Part shown: positions 13,020 to 25,320 of the stretch, in pieces
Layout: every line of letters begins with the position of its first letter
Position numbering within the stretch: the stretch's first letter is position 1
Assembly: GCA_037178855.1 (NCBI GenBank)
Contig: JASJZC010000007.1
Span: 186,001 to 250,000 of the forward strand
Direction: 5' to 3'
Length of the DNA: 64,000 nucleotides
Origin: Oscheius sp. JU75
Taxonomy: Eukaryota > Nematoda > Chromadorea > Rhabditida > Rhabditidae
Translations under genes and position numbers: made by a program
The notes under the pieces: model-generated
What the model was told of the DNA's origin: nothing
What the model saw: only the letters and a program-made list of their open reading frames with translations
The model's database searches: none

Positions 13020-15563
13020 ATGCACGTCGTTCTACTGCTTCTGCTAGCCACTTCGGCTGGCGTTTTTGCCAAAGCAGCAGCACCCAGGGACAAAAGACAG
13101 TTACTTACAGGTTTATCTTGATCACTTTTAAACTTAATCCCAAATTAGTTCCACTATATAGTGCCTGCAACGATTTTGTCGCTTGTGCAGCTCCATCTGT
13201 CTGCCATTTAGGTATTTTCGTGCTGTTACAAACTTAGAACCAAGTTTAGGAAGATGTGCATGTGTACAGCCGTACGCAATCGTTGGAGCCGCTTGTACGA
13301 TTTCAAAGTAAGTCAAAGTTTGATAGTTTTCTCAAGAATTCCTTTTCAGTTTTGCTGCTCAAGCAGTAGACCACCACGTCTACCAGCAAGCTATTTATAC
13401 TCGACCAGGCACACTCTTTGTGAGTTTTCAAGAGTTTGATGTCGTTTTTAAAATACATACTTCTAAGATGCGGATAGTCTTTCAGAAGAAAGAGGTCAAG
13501 CAAATTGAACAGTTTTATGCTTTTCTAATCTAAGCACGATTTACTTTCCCATGGCTCAATCTGCTAAGAGTTGTTTCAACTAACAGCTTGTCAGACACTA
13601 GAACAAAACCTTAAGTTGTTGAACCAATTGGAGAAATGATGCATTCTACCAAATGGTAGCTTTTGTTCAATGAGCTCTACTTACTTTAAACACGTCAGAC
13701 ACTTTCGACAATGAAAGAGTACTCAAATCTACTCTTAAGCTAGCTTTGGAAATGATTGTAAATATTGTCTTCTCTTCAGACAACTTCATTTTCAAGCAAA
13801 ATGAAAACTTCAGCTTTGTGAGGAATGTTTTATTGTTATAGACAGCTTAGAATTGAAACTGACCATAAAAAAGACCAAACAATTTAGGCTGATATGGCTG
13901 GTCGTCCTCTAGCCAGTTCAGCTCTGCAAATGCCACCACCGCCACCACCTCAGGCTCCTCAAACTCCTCCACCACCACCTCCAATCTACAGACAAATTTA
14001 CGCTGATATTCCTCCAGCCGTTCCGGTGATTTCCAGGCCACAACCAGTAGTCTACTATCCGCCCGTCATGGCTCCGACCAGAATTGCTGCCTATGACGGT
14101 ACCTACATCCGGGAATCGTGTCTGCCGCCTTGTGCCGGTAATTTTTGTTTTCTGTTCGGGTGTGAGCGAGCCCATTCGCGCCCGCTCCGCGCATATGTGT
14201 ACCGTGTTTCCTATGTCTTCCAGCTGTTCCGGCCCCTATTCAACCGCCGCCATCGCCGCCATCGCCACCAACGAGACCAATTCCTCCACCGCCTCCTCCG
14301 CCGCTACCAGTTCCGATGGAGCCAACTCCATTCCCGATTCCGACGACACCTGGACGGTCGGAGGATTCTTGCCCAGAGAAAAACCAATTTTCAGACAGTA
14401 CGAGCCGGGACCAAACATTGGCTACCCCGGAGATTATTGCGAGATTCCGAGGACTGTCTGTGTCGGCGGAAGCATCTGCGTGAATAACGTCTGTATTTGC
14501 CGAAATGGAGAAGAAATCGTGGCTGGACAATGTGTTCGGATTGAAGTGACTCAGCTTCCGGTCACAGTCCCACCAACGACATCAACATCGACAACAACGA
14601 CTACGGTAGGCAATATTTGATCGCTCGGGCCTTTGGTCACTTCTGTTTGCACTCTGAAAAACGATAGCATCAGGCATAGAAGGATGTTTTTTAGTCTTCT
14701 TTAATAGTTCAACTTTGTCGTAAGACTTTGATGTTTAGAAATCGAACTACAATATATCTGACAACTAGGAACAATTTAGTGATCACTCAACCTATATTTC
14801 CTTAACAACCGGTATAACTTCAAAATTTTATGAAACAGTTGTTAAGTTTTAAACTTTAAAAGCAGCGCTGTTTAGCCTCAACCTACGACCACATCGACTA
14901 CAACAACCACGACAACACCTGCTCCAACTACAACGACGACTACTACCACAACCACGACAACCCCCACAGCTACAACGAGTACCACTACAACCACGACCCC
15001 GGCTCCCACTACCACGGTAACCGAAACAACCACTAATCCCCCAACCACCACCTCCACCACAACTACAACAGCATCCCCTCTTCCCACAACCCCGAGCACC
15101 ACCATCACAATTCCAAGCACGACCACAACGAGCACGACAAGCACTACGACTACTACTACTCCGGTATACTTAACCTTGGTGAGAGTTTTGGTGTAATCAG
15201 AGGGTCTAGGCACCGACCACGACTAGGATGACGACGACTCAACCTTTGGATACTTCAACATTCGTAATGTCGAACCCCCAGGATCCTAGCAGTACATACC
15301 GTACACCACCCTGCAATACATGCTGTTCCCCAGGAACAGTATTAACAAGAAATGGTTGTGTTCCCGGACAAATCATTCGCATCAATCTTGTGGTAAGCCA
15401 AAACAGCAAAATGGAAGAATCAGAGTTTTAGCCCAATATGGCTCCTGGATCGTCATGCATCAACAGCGCTCAATGCACGAGAGGAGCCTATTGCTCATCT
15501 GGCTCATGTCAATGTGCCAGAAGATACACGCCGCAGGGGTTGAAGTGCGTGCTGAGAAAATAA
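13020..15563 (+). CDS. Secreted Pro-rich/Thr-rich mucin-like protein with EB-type Cys modules
   Basis: Nine exons join in phase: 13020-13110, 13250-13307, 13350-13419, 13888-14137, 14224-14356, 14395-14605, 14876-15163, 15210-15392 and 15432-15563, giving 471 residues. The order is a signal peptide (MHVVLLLLLATSAGVFA), a short Cys segment (GRCACVQPYAIVGAAC), polyproline blocks, a first Cys module (GDYCEIPRTVCVGGSICVNN...CICRNGEEI..GQC), a long Thr-rich stretch of about 100 residues, a CNTCCSPG segment and a final Cys module (GSSCINSAQCTRGAYCSS...CQCARRYTPQGLKCV). The two modules fit the worm EB family. The Thr region is probably heavily O-glycosylated. The protein is likely an extracellular matrix, cuticle or gut-surface component. 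DKR at about residues 24-26 could be a processing site. AATAAA follows at 15629. Confidence 0.8.
14876..15163 (+). repeat. Thr-codon low-complexity tract (ACN repeats)
   Basis: One whole exon (288 bases) is built almost only of ACA, ACC, ACG and ACT codons, with scattered Pro, Ser and Ala. Synonymous codons are mixed rather than one being repeated, so the tract is kept at the protein level rather than being a recent microsatellite. Antisense it gives an artificial Val-rich open frame. Confidence 0.85.
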
Positions 15564-15628
15564 GCTTATTCTATTTCTGTATGATGGTATTGAAACAGTA
15601 TTATCTGTATATATTACGAAGTTGTCAT

Positions 15629-15634
15629 AATAAA
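15629..15634 (+). terminator. Polyadenylation signal AATAAA of the EB-module gene
   Basis: AATAAA occurs 66 bases after the stop codon at 15563, in AT-rich sequence. Confidence 0.5.
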
Positions 15635-17229
15635 TTTTTGAATTAAATGCGTTTATATTATATGATCTATACTATCTAAAGCGCGATGGTTTCTGTGGCG
15701 GACTTTGTTTGAATGTTTGTTTGCTTGTTTGTCAGAGGCCACAAAACAGAAGCAAAACAAAAAGCTGTAAATTGTTGTTGTAAATTGATGCCAACTAATT
15801 GAGTTGGACAAGAACTCAGAAAAGGGACTATCAATTCTGTTGCTAACGACGACAGACTGTAGAAAGAGGAAAGAAAACGGTCCAAACAGAGAAACAGAGG
15901 GAGAAAGAGACAGAGAGGAAGGTAGACAGATATTCTCCTTTGACAAACTACTTATAATCTTGAAGGGCTTTTGAACTTCAACTACTTTCAACCACGCACT
16001 CTTTCCCTAACTCAAGAAACGGTGTTTACATAAAATGAACGAATAAATTACCTGTAGTGGCGTGATCAGATGGCGGTGCCGGCTGGTCTGTCTCTATGTT
16101 TCACATTTTTCCATTTTATCATAAAGACCACCACCCCGTCACCCTAACAATATGATTAATCCTTCAGACTTAAGATAATACCCCTGGGTGGGCTGTCTAC
16201 TTTACGGCCCAATGCACCCTCTTCAATGGCCGAGAGAACAGACAAATCCATAACGGGACGGCATGGGAGATTGCGCTCAGGGCCGAATTTGCGGCATGGC
16301 TTCCGTTTGTTTTCAAGACAGCTGCCCATAACTTCTTCACTCCTTTTTCCACCCCCACGGCTCTTCCAGCGTTCCAGCATCGGAGTAGACATTCCCTGAG
16401 AGACTAAGGCTAGACGTTCACTACCTAATTGCAAAGTGTTGCGACTAATTGATCTCGACGAACGTTTTCGAAGAGTTTTCTCACTCTTTCTCAATGCTTC
16501 TATCCAGTTAAGCCACTTGAGGCAATTTCAATAAGATCTGTTGCGCTGAAGGAAGATCCACTCCAGGAACAACAGATCACACAAATTTGGCCTGTATAAC
16601 AATTTATTTGGAAGAAGCCACAGTCTTAGGTCTGCGGGGTGTTCCTTTGGTACATTATCTGGAAAAAAATTCACTATTCTAAAAACAAACCAACTTATCG
16701 CTTGAAGAGCTTGACAGCTTCGTTAAAAAATTCGAGAGGCCCTTTTTATACGCAAAAAAGGAGAGCGAGGCTGTTTTTTTACTTCATTCTGCTTTGATAA
16801 CGAAACGTTCACATCGTTTCATGAGAATAGTGAAACGGGCTCATAGGATATGGGCTCTAATAAAACACTTGTAAGAGAAACAAAGTACATTAAACTAGAC
16901 AAAAGATAGGTAAAGTGCAGAAGACGCACACTTCTCAATTAAAATAAAAAGTAAATTAGTTTCTTGAGTATTTAAAGGTATTTCAACTTGATTCTATGGA
17001 AAAACCTATGTTCAAGTTGTCTGTACTCCCTCCCCTCGCTGTTCCTTAAGCCCATGTCAACTTGGCCGCTCTTTTGAAGACAAATGCATCCGCCTCGTCC
17101 CTTCGGTCTCTACGACTCGTTTACCCAAATCAGCCCCGAGAGCTGGGCGTCTCCCTCTATTAATACCGGAAGCGGGCGGTTAACTTATTTGACAACCGGG
17201 CTCTCTTCACGCCTAATTTTTCAGGCGCC
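15635..17229. other. Intergenic region upstream of the acetylcholine receptor gene
   Basis: No supported gene. A minus-strand open frame at 16156-16494 (112 codons) is rich in Arg and Ser and lacks recognisable domains. The interval probably holds promoter elements of the receptor gene; TAATTTTTCAG at about 17215-17225, five bases before its ATG, looks like a spliced-leader acceptor. Confidence 0.35.
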
Positions 17230-20144
17230 ATGTATATACTACTACTACTACTTCTACCTCCTGTGAGAGCTCAGTTGAAGAGGTCAGCGAAAGATCTGGA
17301 AAGTCAATTGTATGAAGATCTCCTGTTCGATTACAATAAGATTCCGCGGCCTGTCAAAAACAGCTCCGATGTCATGACAGTCGATGTCGGAGCCTCGCTG
17401 ATAAGAATAATCGATGTGGTAACAAACTAGACTCCTAATGACGACAAAATTTGTATCAGGACGAGAAAAACCAAGTGCTGACAACAAACCTTTGGCTTGA
17501 AATGAAATGGACAGACGCCAAGCTGGTATGGAATCCGGACAAATATGGAGGGCTGCAGACAATTCATATTCCTAGCGACCTGATATGGACTCCAGATTTG
17601 GTGCTTTACAACAAGTAAGCTTTGAAAAATTGCATATGGAAAGGGGTTTAGTGCCGCTGGCGATCCAGATATTACTATTCTGACTGACGCCTTGGTTACC
17701 TACGAGGGACAGGTTTACTGGCAGCCTCCGGCAATCTACAAGTCTTTTTGTCCGGTAGGTCTTTTGTAACAGTTTCGGTTAGGTGAGCGGGGCTTGGTTT
17801 CACTACTCTGAGAAGTTGAAGACTGAAGCTATACTCTCACCAGAACTGAATCAATTTTTCTCTCCGCACTACAGTTTAAAGTTCACAGATGTCTTTGAAA
17901 CATCGACCTCCGGATTTGTAATCTCCCTCAGTGGAGCTGAGAGGGTTTTCAAAATTACGGGGTAGTGTATATGGGTCCTGCAATCAGAGCCCAGGTTTAT
18001 CTTATAAGGTTTACTGAGACTAGCATACAGTGAATTTTCTTCCGGATTGTTTCGAAGTTGCTTGGGCAGAAAGATTCTTCAGATCGATGTTACCTGGTTC
18101 CCATATGATTCCCAATTTTGTGTCATGAAGTTTGGCACTTGGACTTATACTGGTAGATACGTAGATCTGCGTCAGCTACCGAAAGAAGACATCACATTAG
18201 TGGAAAAAGACGGTGCAGAGGTGGAATACATGAAGATTGGCATGGATCTCAGCTTTTTTTACAGGTTTTTCTTAAAGTTTTCCCATTGAGAAAGTTCTAA
18301 GATCCGCTGAATGGGATCTATTGTCACTGACTTCCGAACGTCATTCGGTTCTCTACGCATCCTGCTGTGGCCCAGAGAAATATGTCGACATTACGTACTA
18401 TTTTGGATTAAGGTAGCAGTTTCGGTTCTTCTTTCAAAAGTTTACCTCTTTCAGAAGAAAAACACTTTTCTTTACATGTAATCTCATCATTCCATGTTTT
18501 TTAATCTCAATCCTGACCACCTTCGTCTTCTACCTCTCGGACCACAAAATCACCTTTTCCATCAGTATTTTGGTGACATTGACTGTGTTTTTCTTGGTAA
18601 GTCACACGGTCATGCAGTCAAAAAGGTACTCAGGTCCTCATTGACTTGATGCCACCGACATCACTCGTTATTCCCATGTTCGGAAGATACTTGATCACGA
18701 CTATGATTCTTGTCGCATTATCGACAGTTGTTTCGGTAGTTACTGTGAACTTTCGCTTCCGATCTGGATCCGCTCACAAGATGTCACCATGGATACGAGT
18801 GGTCTTTTTGGAGTTTCTACCAAAGTGGGTTGTCAACTCGAAAGTTTTTCAGTGGAGAAGGGTTTGCTTAAATGGCCATGTTTTTTTTTTGAAAAATCTC
18901 TAAAAAAAAAATTGGCCCTTGACAGTGGCTTTGAAGTTTTTGCGATACCTCTCAATTTGCAAAAAAATGCTGAACAAACCGATTTCTCAAGGTTTTCCGT
19001 TAGCTGTGTGAATGAGAATCATAAAACTGTCGCTGAGACTCGCTTGATGAACAGACCGCATCTCTGAGATACGAAAAACGCATTAAATCCCAGAATAGTT
19101 TTATGGAAAAACACTGTTTCACCTACGTTATGAGCCGTCCTTGACGGTTTCGCCGCCTTAAACATATTGACAGGAATCAAATCCAGGTTGTCCAGATTGA
19201 TAGCTTAGCGGGCTACTCTCCAACGTATAGCGTGTGCCTGCTCTGTTATCCTCCCAGCAGTCACTGTACGTATAGAGAGACAGACGGACATTAGAACATG
19301 AGAGATAAGCCTGTCCGATCGCTTTATCTGCGGAAACTAATGCAAGTCTTTACTACAAAAATTCAGGATTCTCATGATGAAGCGACCAGAGAAGAAGCCA
19401 GCCAAAAATCCTGGACCAAGTCTGGTTAATCCTGCATCTCTTGTCGGGAAGGCTTACAAAAACGATGCAAAGGTATTTGCCGCCGTTTTTTTATTGGGAA
19501 CAACAACTTTAGGCTGCCTACAGTGCTATGAAACCATCCACTTCGCGGCTAAATCTTCCAATTTACAACGACATGGCGGAAAAGACGACGAATCATACTA
19601 AACTTAATAATTCTTTTCACATGAAGAGTACAGAAAGTGATTCTGGTCCTGAAGCGGTACTTTTTCTGCTTAATCTTATATTACAGTTTAGTCATCGAAG
19701 CCGTTCCTAGCCCCGTGTAAACATCAAACACAGACACTGGCTCCGACTGTGGCTTTTAGAAAGACGAAAAAGGAAAAGGTTGGTTGTTTTCAATTAAAAG
19801 TCTATCAGCTTATAGCCGAACAAAAAGTTTGACGACGTGATTTTTGTCAATTTACTTCAACAAGTCCGCTTCATTGCAGAACACTTTCAGCATAATGAAA
19901 AGGAGAGCGAAGTAACACTTTCCTAGATTCAAAAAACTTTTTAAAGATCTCTGACGACTGGACTTTTGTGGCAATGGTTCTGGATAGACTCTTTTTAATC
20001 ATTTTCTCGGTACTGAACGTCGGAACGATGTTCATTATTCTGGAAGCTCCATCGCTGACGGATCCATTCGAGCCGATGAACATAACCCATCCAAGCAAGC
20101 CGCTTGGACAAGCAAACTTGTACAATAGTTATAGCAAAAAGTGA
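17230..20144 (+). CDS. unc-38: Alpha-type nicotinic acetylcholine receptor subunit, UNC-38-like
   Basis: The multi-exon gene reads in phase from [15 protein letters not shown] (signal peptide) to a stop at 20142-20144. Landmarks in order are [10 protein letters not shown] (ligand loop A), a Cys-loop with 13 residues between cysteines ([15 protein letters not shown]), vicinal cysteines in [10 protein letters not shown] (alpha-subunit signature, loop C), M1 after YFGLRRKT, M2 [21 protein letters not shown]3, a long cytoplasmic loop, and M4 around [14 protein letters not shown]. It is an acetylcholine-gated cation channel subunit, probably of the body-wall-muscle levamisole type. The link between M1 and M2 is short (FYLSDHK), without the usual GEK motif; I recall this from UNC-38 proteins, which is the main reason for the name. 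A close paralogue cannot be excluded. Confidence 0.85.
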
Positions 20145-23049
20145 AAGAGTTCCAATTACTGGGTTGAATAAAGTGCTCAAGTTTTACTGCGTTTGAAACA
20201 AAACTTTCAGTTACAGAGAGGATCACAAAGACTTGAGAAGACTTATTGGAGTAGTGGTATGTTGCGTGTACAAGCTTCTGATAATATCTTGAACAAGGTG
20301 GCAGCCTTCACATTCTATGCTCTTTTCAAATAACAGTGGAGCATGCTTACATCAAATGCTGATATGATGCAACTTCGAAAGGCAGAGAAACTGCATAAAA
20401 TAACTCAAATTTTTTGTAACAGAGGTTGCAAATTGACATGTACACAGTCCGATTCAGTAGACTTTGTTCTTATTTCGAAGATGGTGAAAAAGAACTTGAG
20501 AATTACGAAGTCTAATAATAATCTGCTGGCGAATAAACTTCTTTTTGTCTCTTCCTAGCAATTAGATCCTTATTCTGCAGCAGACGAAAAAAACGCCTCC
20601 AGGAAGTTCCCACAACCCCCTCCCTATTACATTTTTCATTAATACAATTGTTCTCGTGTCCCGGGTTACAAATGTTTGATCAATAGCTTTATGATACGAG
20701 TAGGAGGATGAGAGGTCCCTGTATCAATCCTCTCCCACCGACAGACGAAAATTCGGTGGGTATACACGCCGCAGGAATTAATGTCATACCTCTACTCTAG
20801 CAGCTAATGCAGTGGGTCGGCAATTAATGTGTGTGGTGGCGCATCCTCGTCTCTCACCCTCGACAATATGGTATTCTAAATGGGCAAGTCCGCTAAGTGC
20901 ACTCTACAATCTGGTTCAAGCTTTGTCTCTGTTTTTCCTCTCAAAAACCTTTGCTTTAAAATAACACGCTTACCTCATGTTGTCTAAATAATTAATACAC
21001 CCTCGTTCTTGGCCACAAAGTTTTTTCCAGCGGGAAAGAGTGTCCCATTTCGGGTTTCACGTCCTCTCTCTCTCTCTTTCTTTTCTTTCTCAGCGTTGAG
21101 CCGTGTTTATCTCGCGGACAACTGGAAGAAGTCCTAATTGACTAGATTAGTTCGGAACGCGGGACTCTTTATCAAGGACGGCCGTTCCCCTGAGGAACTT
21201 GAAACTTTCTTTTTTAGAAAATTACTTGTGCGCAGGGTTAAAAAAGACCCAAAGAACAATGCGTTGGGAAAGATGTTTTCTTTTTTTTACCCCTGTTCCT
21301 CCTAGCAGCACCCTCTTCAAGGCGCCGACACCTAACGATCTCATTGGCAGCCTTTATGTCTCGGATTTTCGCATGTTGCGTTTAATACCCAGGGGAGGAA
21401 CCCTTTCTTTCCGGAAGACGGCACTTTTTGAGTCAAAAGGTTGACATTTATTCATGATTCCAAGGCTTAGAAACTATTCAAATGGTTAAAGCGATCTATC
21501 GAACTTCGACAGAAAATTATCCTTGTCCTTCAATTTCTTTTTATACTGGCTGGTTGTTTCCCAGCTAATTTTGGTCTCCATGTAGAAACGCAGCCTTAGT
21601 TGACTTCCCATAGTAACGTTTGGTCGTAAGTTTTTTGTTAAGCCTTCTTGTAGCGCTCGCTACGTTTTCTTGCCTGCTTTTGTTCAATTTTTAGCTCTGC
21701 TATTTTTTTGATGATCCAAGCTAAGGACAGATACGTTCTGCAGCTTCAGCCGACCTTTGCAAATGGTGTGTGATCCTCTCTAGTATCTAAATGCATTCAA
21801 ATGTTGACAGTTATACCTGTATTTCCAGCAGTCTTACAACACTTTTGTCAGAACCGTCTTAACAGAATCAAGGAGTAGTTCGCTCAGAACTCTGACATAG
21901 ACTGAAATGCATGAAAACCTATTGCGATAAGTATGACTTTCGGCTGTAGTTCTGAGTGAAATTACAGTGGATAAGGCATTGTTTACCCGACTACAACGTG
22001 AGCTTAATCATTGCTATCGAAAGACACACGCCATTCACTCTTCAAAATGTTCACCTGTCTTCAGACAAACCTTGGCAGATCAAAATAAATCAAGAGACGG
22101 AACAAAATCTTTGATTTGCGGTCCCTCTTTTTTATTATCTGAACGCGATCGCCGAAAAGAGGCGAGGCGTAGACGGTCTTTTCCCTTCCTTTTTCACAAA
22201 TTCACCCTCGTTGTTTTGTTGCGAAAGAACCGACTGCCATCGGTCTTATCACCCTGTTTGCATATCGTCAAAGGCCATTCACTCTTTCCCTCTCTTCTTT
22301 TCCTTCATTCCATTTTTGGCAGAAGTAATGTTGCGCGACTCGTGACAAAATCCATTATTATGGTAATTTTTGCGCGTATCGCGTGCCTCTTTTTCTCTCT
22401 CGCCTCGACTCCGAAATCCGCTTACCTCCCTATTCATTTTAGCTCAGGACACCCTTTTTGCTGGTAGCAGAGAGCTCTACCTCCGTGCGTGTGTGCAATA
22501 ATCGAATTTTGTTAGGATAATTGCGTTCGTTTTAGGGATGAGGAGACTCGTTTACTTTCCCTCAGCAATTTGAAAGAACTACAACAAAACTATAACCTCT
22601 TTTATTCTTGTGAAAGGAGAGAGGAAATAGATACTATAAACCTTGGTTCGGCAAATATTGAGTTTGTGATTATATATCCGACTGTTTGAAAAACAGTTGG
22701 TCAAATTAAATGTATACATTTAATGTGGCTAAATTTTGACGGGTCAGTCGAGGAATGAGTTTGACTAGCTAAAAGAACAGAGGGACGGAACAGGGAGAAG
22801 GATTGTAGTATCAAAAGCTGGTCGAGAAAAAAAAGAGCTGGATAAGAAAAATTTTTGACAAGACTTTCCATTCCTTATACGTTTTTGGTCGCTCTCCCGT
22901 CTTTGCCCTCTTTTCCGCTATCTCTGTTTATTTTCATCCCACCTCTTTTTTTCTACAATTCCCCCTCTTCTTATCAGAGCATCCTGATCGATTCGGATCA
23001 CTCTTTTTGACAGTCTACACTAGTTTCAGGAGCCTTATGGTCTAATTCC
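20145..23049. other. Intergenic region with pyrimidine tracts, no gene seen
   Basis: About 2.9 kb without a supported gene. A CT-rich tract occurs at 21060-21095. A GTG-started open frame at 21967-22467 (166 codons) lies in pyrimidine-rich DNA and its translation has no recognisable structure. The TTTCAG near 23020-23030 just before the next gene looks like a spliced-leader acceptor. Confidence 0.35.
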
Positions 23050-25113
23050 ATGTTCTGGGTGCCTCTATTAATATTATTCTTGCCATTTTCACGCTCAGAC
23101 TGTCGCGGATCGGATTGTAGTAAGTTCAAATGTAGCTCAGGTTGGTCAATAACATAGAACTTGTGAAAAGAGATTCTAGAGCCCTTCCCTCCCAGACCAT
23201 TAGACCCATATTTACGACCGGGTTCCACTTTTACAACTCCGTGTTCGTGCCAACCCGACTGGAACGATATCTTTTGTAACCTGACACAATACCTCTTATC
23301 TACGCCGACTACTACCTCCATTGAGCATCCGATTGTCTGTGTCTGCAGGTGAACTGTCTCAGTGTTTGTCTAATTAGTTCAAGCTTTCAGAAAGTTTAGC
23401 GATAATTATAGCAAATGTGAACAGTTTATATCAAGATGTTTTCATCACAAAAATAAGGGGTAAACAATGGGTGACAGCATCGAAACTGATTTTATTTACA
23501 GATGTTCCTGTTGTTTCAATCAGCCATACCAGTATTGTAATCAGTTGAGCTGCAAGAATAATGAACCGGATTTTTCGTGAGTTTTTACTTGCACTTTGTT
23601 TTCAATCACAAATACGTATCCGTAAAGTTCCCTCATTGTTTGCGTTCTGCTTTGGGACAAAATAATATACTTTGACACATCTGTAACTATACTACAAATG
23701 TGTTTATAGTACCAGGAAAAAGAAACGTTTTGAATAAATAAGATCGTTTCAATGGCTTTCAACTTAACCGTCGTTTTGAACTTGAAATCGCTTTTCATGT
23801 TCATTGCAGCAAGTACTTTTTTGAAAGTTAGTGTAGTTTACCTTGCAAAAGTTGATACATATTCGACTAGAACAAGCTCTTGGATGGTATTTAAAAATTT
23901 ACTAGATTCCGGAGTTTTCTATCGTGGTATCCAGACTTCCTCAAAAGTAATACTCTTCTAATGCACAAGCCTTTTCCCTTTGCCTCCATAGTTTGAGGAA
24001 TAAAACCCTGAGACTCCTTGCCTGTTCCAATGTGTTGAGCAAAAAAAGCATAAGCCATTGTTAGCATTATTCTTTTAGCATTTTTAGAATTGTAATCCAC
24101 CTATTTCCACCCTACACTGCGGATTAACAACTACGGATTTGTCTCTAATTTTTATATCTGCGCCATTCCTTAGAATTTTGTGCTTCCCTGCTGTTTATTT
24201 CCTGTCGAGCCAGACAAAGGCTGAATCACAGCGTTCTCATAACAATTTCTTATGGCTTCACCAGGATAGGGAAAATGTACTTTCAGACACGAAAATTCCT
24301 GTTGATCTGCCTCCCTAGCCTCCCTAATTGGCTACAATGTTTAGGCGATAACATGCAATCAGGTGTGCTTGACTCGACACCTCCCCCATATACCACAATT
24401 TAACTTGCATTCATTCAAAATTCCTCCTTTTTGCAGCGGATCAAACACTACCTGCGTCTGCCATCACCATCCGACTGATTATCCCTACCAAATCTGCAAG
24501 GCTATGTACGCTCGAGACGGCACGCAACTTCAGCCAGCTGCTCAACCTGTAGATATGGAACAGCCTAAAAAGGTAGGCAACTTGATTTTGTGTTATGTGA
24601 ATCAGGCAATACAGGCATCTTATTACGATGTAGAGAACTGGGCCAGGGGGCATCCACAAAACTAAAAGGGCCAGTCAGATTTTTGATTATCTTTCGGCTA
24701 TTAATAAACCGCGGTTTTCTAATAATGATCGTCCTTCGAAAAGCTTGTCAGAATTATCTGCTTATTTTTGCAAAGTTGAAAACAGAACGTCTTTTTTGCT
24801 ATGGGGTGTAACCAGCATATTGCTGGTTTTTGTGATAACTATGTTCAGGCTATCATTTTGCCGAATTTGTGTACAGGAACTACTCCATCCTTTTCAGATT
24901 ACTCTTCTTGGCATTTCCGTTCCCATCACTGCCTTCCTGTACGTTATCGTCGGTCTTCTAATTGCTGTCGCCTTGCTTACGGTCATCATTCTCATAGCCG
25001 GAAATCGGAAGGTTAGCAGACGACGAGAGGACAGCAGCAGACAGCGTCAGGCAGCCGAAGAAGCTCTGCTTCGTCAGCAGCAGGAAGATGACCGCTACTT
25101 ACCAACAGTCTGA
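23050..25113 (+). CDS. Type I membrane protein with four CxC...C repeats, unknown family
   Basis: Six exons with matching phases: 23050-23119, 23171-23348, 23391-23459, 23502-23576, 24437-24572 and 24898-25113, giving 247 residues. A signal peptide (MFWVPLLILFLPFSRS) is followed by a Pro-rich segment and four related units: C48-x-C50...C59, C80-x-C82...C92, C107-x-C109...C118 and C137-x-C139...C151, with 8-11 residues between the CxC and the next Cys and aromatic residues before that Cys. A single hydrophobic span covers about residues 177-210. The cytoplasmic tail is charged and Gln/Arg/Glu-rich (RRREDSSRQRQAAEEALLRQ), probably helical, ending YLPTV, which could be a PDZ-type terminus. Introns fall close to the CxC positions, suggesting growth by exon duplication. 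I know no matching family. The first acceptor (GTGAAAAG) is weak but is the only in-phase choice I found. Confidence 0.7.
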
Positions 25114-25308
25114 GAGTCTTAATCCTTTTGCAACTCAAAGTCAAAGCATATTGTAATTGATCCCGATCTCTTTCTTGTCAAAACTTAATAGTCAGGAATC
25201 TCGTAGAGTCTTCAATCCCACCCTTACACACGCAATATATCCCACTTGCTTCAGTTTTTCCGGGTTTTCCAAGGTTTGTATCAAAAAAGACATGTTCATT
25301 ATGCTTCA

Positions 25309-25314
25309 AATAAA
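25309..25314 (+). terminator. Polyadenylation signal AATAAA of the CxC-repeat gene
   Basis: AATAAA lies about 195 bases after the stop at 25113 and six bases before the stop codon of the converging kinase-like gene, so the two transcripts are nearly tail-to-tail. Confidence 0.45.
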
Positions 25315-25320
25315 AAGATT

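Noticed and set aside
14878-15213. Val-rich minus-strand open frame of 111 codons
   Set aside because: It is the antisense of the Thr-codon tract and reflects only that composition.
17783-17965. 60-codon open frame inside an intron of the nicotinic receptor gene
   Set aside because: Receptor exons on either side join in phase across it and complete the Cys-loop; the frame adds no known receptor segment.
21967-22467. 166-codon plus-strand open frame
   Set aside because: It starts with GTG, lies in pyrimidine-rich DNA, and the translation has no domain, signal or splice partner.
24590-24811. Alternative exons between 24573 and 24897 in the CxC-repeat gene
   Set aside because: AAG at 24572 joins ATT at 24898 in phase 0 and creates the membrane span; intermediate frames add nothing recognisable. 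Alternative splicing cannot be excluded.
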